A stretch of DNA of 64,000 bases, from contig OX638133.1 of NCBI GenBank assembly GCA_951804985.1, positions 37,225,963 to 37,289,962 of the forward strand, given 5' to 3'. This document shows, piece by piece, positions 59,568 to 64,000 of the stretch. The position numbers were made by a program, and so were the translations under genes. How positions within the stretch are numbered: the stretch's first letter is position 1; the number at the start of each line of letters is the position of its first letter. Below the pieces are notes generated by a model, which saw only the letters and a program-made list of their open reading frames with translations, did not search any database and was not told where the DNA came from. The DNA is from Dryomyza anilis. Taxonomy: Eukaryota; Arthropoda; Insecta; Diptera; Dryomyzidae.

Positions 59568-60652
59568 GACCCGTGCACTACTCGTGCCAAGATTTTGTGA
59601 ATTCATAAATATAAAGCGATTTTGTTAATATGAAAAAATATTATTATTTTTTAAATCAGGGGCCCGTGCTTCGCTGTGGAAGTTTTTATTGGTTTTATAA
59701 ATGTAGTAACCAAATAATATTTCTCCGCCAAACAACTTTTCTCAAAGACAATTCAGACAGTAGAATATTTCGCCGTAGAATTCTTCCCAGTAGAAATCTT
59801 CGCCGTAAAATTCTTCCCCATAGAACGCTTTACCGTAGAATTCTTCCCGGTAGAACTCTTCCCGGTAGAATTCTTCCCAGTAGAGTTTTTCCCAGTAGAA
59901 GTTTTAGTGTAGTTAGTTTTAATGTGGTGAGTTTTAGTGTGTTGAATTTTTAGTTTAGTGAATTTTTAGTGTTGTGAGTTTTAGTGTGGTGTGTTTTAGT
60001 GTGGGGAGTTTTGGTGCGGTGAGTTTTAGTGTGGTGAGTTTTAGTGTGGTGAATTTTTAGTGTTGTGAGTTTTAGTGTAGTGAGTTTTATTGTAATGAGT
60101 TTTAGTGTGGTGAGTTTTAGTGTGGTAAGTTTCGGTGTGGTGAGTTTTTAGTATAGTGAGTTTTAGTGTGGTGAGTTTTAGTGTGGTGAATTTTTAGTGT
60201 GGTGAGTTTTAGTGTGGTGAGCTTTATTGTGTTTAGTTTTAGTGTGGTGAGTTTTAGTGTGGTGAATTTTGGTGTGGTGAGTTTTAGTATGGTGAATATT
60301 TAGTGTGGTGAGTTTTAGTATGGTGAATTTTTAGTGTGGTGAGTTTTATTGTGGTGAGTTTTAGTGTGGTGAGTTTTAGTGTGGTGAGTTTTAGTGTGGT
60401 GAATTTTAGTTTTTTGTTTCATCTTTTTAGATTGTGTATGTGCTGAGTTATGTCGTTTTGGAAAGTTTAGGTTGTATGGGAGGTACCACGCCCCTTTGTC
60501 CAATCGCGCCCATATATAGCCTCCGGACTCCATAGTATCCTGGTGCAAAATTTCAGTTAAATCGGTTCAGCGGTTTAGACGTGATGCTGGAACAAACAGA
60601 CAGACAGACCGACAGACTGACAGACGGACCAAGAGTTTTATATATATAGATT
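59568..60652 (+). mobile_element. Minisatellite-bearing element, complete copy (1.08 kb)
   Basis: 5' tip ACTAGCAGGACCCGTGCACT; a second tip-like GGGGCCCGTGCTTCGCTGTG lies at 59660. The array of GTAGAATTCTTCCCGG (59770-59895) is followed by the array GTTTTAGTGTGGTGA (about 59895-60410). Then come TTTCATCTTTTTAGATTGTG, GGTACCACGCCCCTTTGTCC, TAAATCGGTTCAGCGGTTTA, the GACAGACAGACC microsatellite (60597-60628) and TTTTATATATATAGAT. The GACA run before a TA run resembles mini-me and Helitron-related dipteran repeats; the class is uncertain. Confidence 0.75.
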
Positions 60653-61323
60653 TATAATTTTATACACACAATAAAATTTGGCATGAGGTTGGAAGAATAA
60701 AAAAGTTTGTTGTACCAACTAACTTCATTCGGTTAAATCAAATGGTTTACAAATTTGCTGATGAATCTGCCATATTATCCTATATACTTGAAATATTAGT
60801 CTACATACACTCCTAATGATTCTAAAGCAGTACTAAATTGTTCTAAAACAGTTCGAAATTGGTTGCAGTACAAACTACAACTCTTTTCATTTTGACAATA
60901 ATAACCGACTAAGCGGTTGAGAATAAGTTGGTTGGGCAAATAGTTGGATGGCACAACCTATCTCTTTTCTGTGTGTAGATTTAGCTTTATATGAGGCATA
61001 ATTTCCATAGTTCCGCTAGTTGTTAAAAATATTTGAATTTATATTTTAAAAATTATAAAAATTGTATAGGTAAGTATTATTATTAACTGGCATCTAAAAT
61101 GTAAGTATTTACTTATTAGTCCAAATTTTAGACTTTATAACATTTCATGGTATTATTTTTAACCATGCCAAAATCTCATCCTCATAAATCATTTTAGCGC
61201 CTATGAATACGATACAAATCTATGGTCAAGATGTATGCGTTGCAACAATAAATGCATGTGGGAGATAAAGAAGCATCACTGTAGATACCATAGAGATCCC
61301 TTGCAATGAATTTTGAAAAATTA
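60653..61323. other. AT-rich DNA ending a CACAG-type fragment
   Basis: 60960-60978 reads CTCTTTTCTGTGTGTAG, a CACAG-type tip in reverse. The preceding 250 bp (GTTCTAAAACAGTTCGAAAT) may belong to that element. No gene. Confidence 0.4.
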
Positions 61324-62149
61324 CACAAAAAAAATTCACTAATATGATGAATTTATTCATAAATATTATTAATTTTTTCAGCAAGATTCATCATATTGAT
61401 ACCAGCATTCATTAAATGACATATTGATGAATACATTCATTATATATATGGAATTATTCGTACTATCGAACATCATAGTGAAAAACGAAATATTCAATAC
61501 AATGAATTTGAATAGTCATATTGATGAATTTGTTCATAATATTTATGAATAGAATATTTTTTTACGAATTAAAAAAAAAAGAATTAGAAAATAATTCGAA
61601 AAAAGTATTGTTGTAAAAATTATATTTAAAAAAGAACAAAAATTTTTTTTTTTTTAAGTCTTGAAAAAATTTCAAAAAAAAATTCAAAAAAAAAATGTCT
61701 TTCTTTTTTATAAATAAAATTTTCTATTAATAAAATGTTGTAATAAATAAATACATTATAAAACATTTTACATATTTATGCATATCGAGCAAGCATTATA
61801 TAAGAAATAACATACAACAACTACGTAAGAACTAAGAAGTACGGCAAGAAATGAACGAAAATTAAATATTTTGATTAAAATTTTATTTAATGAACAGCAT
61901 TCTTCAATATGAAGTAAATAATGTTGTATTTTATGTACTTGTTCGTTAATATGATGAAACATATTCTTCACATACAGTTCATCATATTGAAGAATACTTA
62001 ATCCACAGTTACCAAGCGCTCTTCATATTTATGATAGCATTCATAACATTGATGTCGCTAGTCATTAATATTATAAATGGTTCTTCAATACAATGAATCA
62101 TGGTTTGAAGAACGAAATTCATAAATATGATGTAAATTTTTTTTCTGTG
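61324..62149 (+). mobile_element. 826-bp CACAG-ended TIR element
   Basis: Starts CACAAAAAAAATTCACTAAT and ends AATTTTTTTTCTGTG. It is collinear with 24817-25744 (TTCATCATATTGATACCA, CATTATATATATGGA, TATCGAGCAAGCA, GTACGGCAAGAAATGAACGA). No frame. Confidence 0.75.
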
Positions 62150-64000
62150 TGTGCATATATTAGCTATTACCATCAGTTTCTATCAACATAACTAATTAAC
62201 GAAATAATGTCGACTTTAAAGATAATATAACCCTGTTAAAAAATAAATATATGAGTATACTATGTACAAATCTGATACTACTTTTAAAGTCAACATTATT
62301 TTGTTTATTAGTTAAGCTATGCGATTGAGACTACTAAACTTTTTTAGATGGATAAAAATATAGTGTACTAAATATATAATAAAATAATACTGTTATAAAT
62401 TTTGATGTCTACTCTAACCTATAAAAAATGCATTTTGTATTTACCTCCAACAAAAACTAAATAAGTATTTCTTCCCAAGACTGTGTAGATAAAATTTCAA
62501 GTCAATCTTCCCGCGCAAAATTCTGATGGTACAAGGAGGGAAATAAACTTCGAAAACTGCGGAATTCGGCTCGAATGAAAAATAGCAGAATTTAACTAAT
62601 GTCAATAAAATGCTATTGAAAATTCTAGAATATATCATCTGAATATTAAGAATGAAAACTACTTAGTATCAAATAAGTAAACAAGATTTATTCTTAGTGA
62701 TGATCAAAAATGCCTTGTTTTTGCATCTTGTTCTTGCATTTTTTGCAAGAACAACAGAGAGAACAAGATCGAGATTTTCTCGCAAGAACAAGAGCAAAAT
62801 AAGGAATGCAAAAACAAGAGCAAGTGTAATACTAACACTGCAAGAAACGCAAGAAAAGCAAGACTCTTGCGTTTTTTTATCATTTTAATGATGCAGAATT
62901 CATGATATTACTAAATATTGAACAACAAGTAACAATGGAAAGCGTGCAAAATATTTATGAACGTGTACATTAATGAAAATGTGTGTTTTTATTTTTTTTT
63001 GTTTTTGTTTTTCAAGGCTAAAGAATATAAGCATCTTAAAAATAAGGTCTGTGTAGCACTTTTGAAGCGGTAAATAGCTTCAAAAGTGCTTCAAAAAATA
63101 AAATAGACAAAACATTGTTGTTTCACTTTTGTTCGCTACGCTAGTTCGTACATCGCTTGTATATATGCACTGTGCTATTCACATTATTATTTTTATTTTA
63201 CTTTTATACATAGTTTTTTGTTAATTGTAAAATCATGAAGTTAAGTTAAATTCTATGTGCATTATTTCATTTAACTTATAAAAAACAAAAAAATAATGTA
63301 TGAACATTTTCACAGTGTACCTCATTTAGCTGATATTGCTTTTAGTGTTTTTGTTTTCACAAATCCGCTGATTCGTTTGAAAGTGCAACAACCATAAAAA
63401 TATGAATAAAGCAGCATCCAAGATTTTGATAGAATTTTTGGCGGGAAATTTTTTGTACCACAAAGAAAACTCGTTGTTGTTGCTAACTAGATAGCTGTAC
63501 TAGATACATACATGTAGTGTGGCGGCATGCGTCTGTCCGTTGTCAAGCGTCTGTCTGTTGTCCTGCGTCTTTTTGTTTCCTTATGATTATACAGGATAGC
63601 AACGTTGTCGTTGTGAAAGTGTGTGTATACACATCGTAATTCGTTATTGTTGTATTATCTTCTTTCTGTTAGTGTTCGCTATGTAGCGTTTGTGTTCGCA
63701 AAGATAAATGTTACTCTGCAAGATATTATTTGTGTTCTCTTGACATACGGTACGTGTAGCATACGGATTTTTTAATCTCTGACGAAAACAGAAATATGCC
63801 TATACGAAATATTCCTTATATTTATGAACGTATATGTTCATTTTATTATGACCATGAGTTTTGAATTGTCTCGTCTACATCACTTGATTTATACAATTCT
63901 TTTTTATTAGTTAATTCCTGTTAAAAAATAATTCAAATTTTTATGTTATTGGATTTTTTGTTAGTAAAATAATTTATTTGTTGTTGAAGAAATTGATAAT
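62150..64000. other. AT-rich DNA with two hairpins, no supported gene
   Basis: 62716-62880 repeats GCAAGAACAAGAGCAA-type words, includes CTTGTTCTTGCA facing TGCAAGAACAA, and gives a short Arg/Lys-rich frame (62697-62888) that I do not call. 63055-63090 is a perfect 14-bp hairpin. 63525-63580 has GCGTCTGTCCGTTGTCAAGC-type imperfect repeats. Nothing else stands out. Confidence 0.45.
63055..63090. repeat. 14-bp perfect hairpin, 8-nt loop
   Basis: AGCACTTTTGAAGC pairs with GCTTCAAAAGTGCT around GGTAAATA. It is not followed by a T-run that would suggest a terminator. Function unknown. Confidence 0.85.

Overview
The window is AT-rich eukaryotic DNA with one convincing protein-coding gene in 64 kb. 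The rest is interspersed repeats, tandem arrays and short unique islands. I read it as a higher fly (Diptera, Schizophora), most likely a tephritid fruit fly or close relative. The gene is a clear orthologue of the Drosophila gustatory receptor Gr57a. The commonest dispersed repeat has the layout of the dipteran mini-me elements: a GTCY/GACR microsatellite, a short conserved core, then a TA microsatellite. There are also tRNA-derived SINEs and Tc1/mariner relics.

Layout. 1-12 kb: a CACAG-ended terminal-inverted-repeat (TIR) element cut by the window edge, a Tc1 transposase fragment, an A/C-rich minisatellite element hit by a SINE, a dead mariner-type transposon with intact TIRs and TA duplications, and a mini-me copy carrying four nested insertions. 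12-17 kb: foldback-like repeat arms around further insertions. 17.36-20.70 kb: a nearly perfect AAAATATT octamer array. 21-29 kb: unique islands, a minisatellite element, mini-me and TIR elements. 29.28-33.43 kb: the three-exon receptor gene on the minus strand. Its 2.9 kb intron 1 holds at least three repeat insertions. 33.98-36.46 kb: a GATATGAT octamer array about 550 bp upstream of the receptor start codon, containing a tandem duplication marked by a unique 42-bp tag. 37.76-44.25 kb: a long TIR element whose interior is a 5.9 kb satellite with monomers of 149, 111 and 97 bp. 44-64 kb: more TIR elements, mini-me copies, minisatellite-bearing elements, a 77-bp perfect palindrome, a solo LTR, and unique AT-rich DNA.

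How it fits together. Gr57a is the only unit likely to make protein: a seven-transmembrane chemoreceptor. The other layers are mobile DNA and arrays, several of them linked. Tandem repeats lie inside transposable elements in at least three families (the TIR element at 37.8 kb, a mini-me copy at 8.1 kb, the minisatellite elements at 4, 23, 53 and 60 kb). That suggests mobile elements here seed tandem repeats. I saw no CRISPR, operon, bacterial or viral gene system. No real tRNA or rRNA gene is supported.
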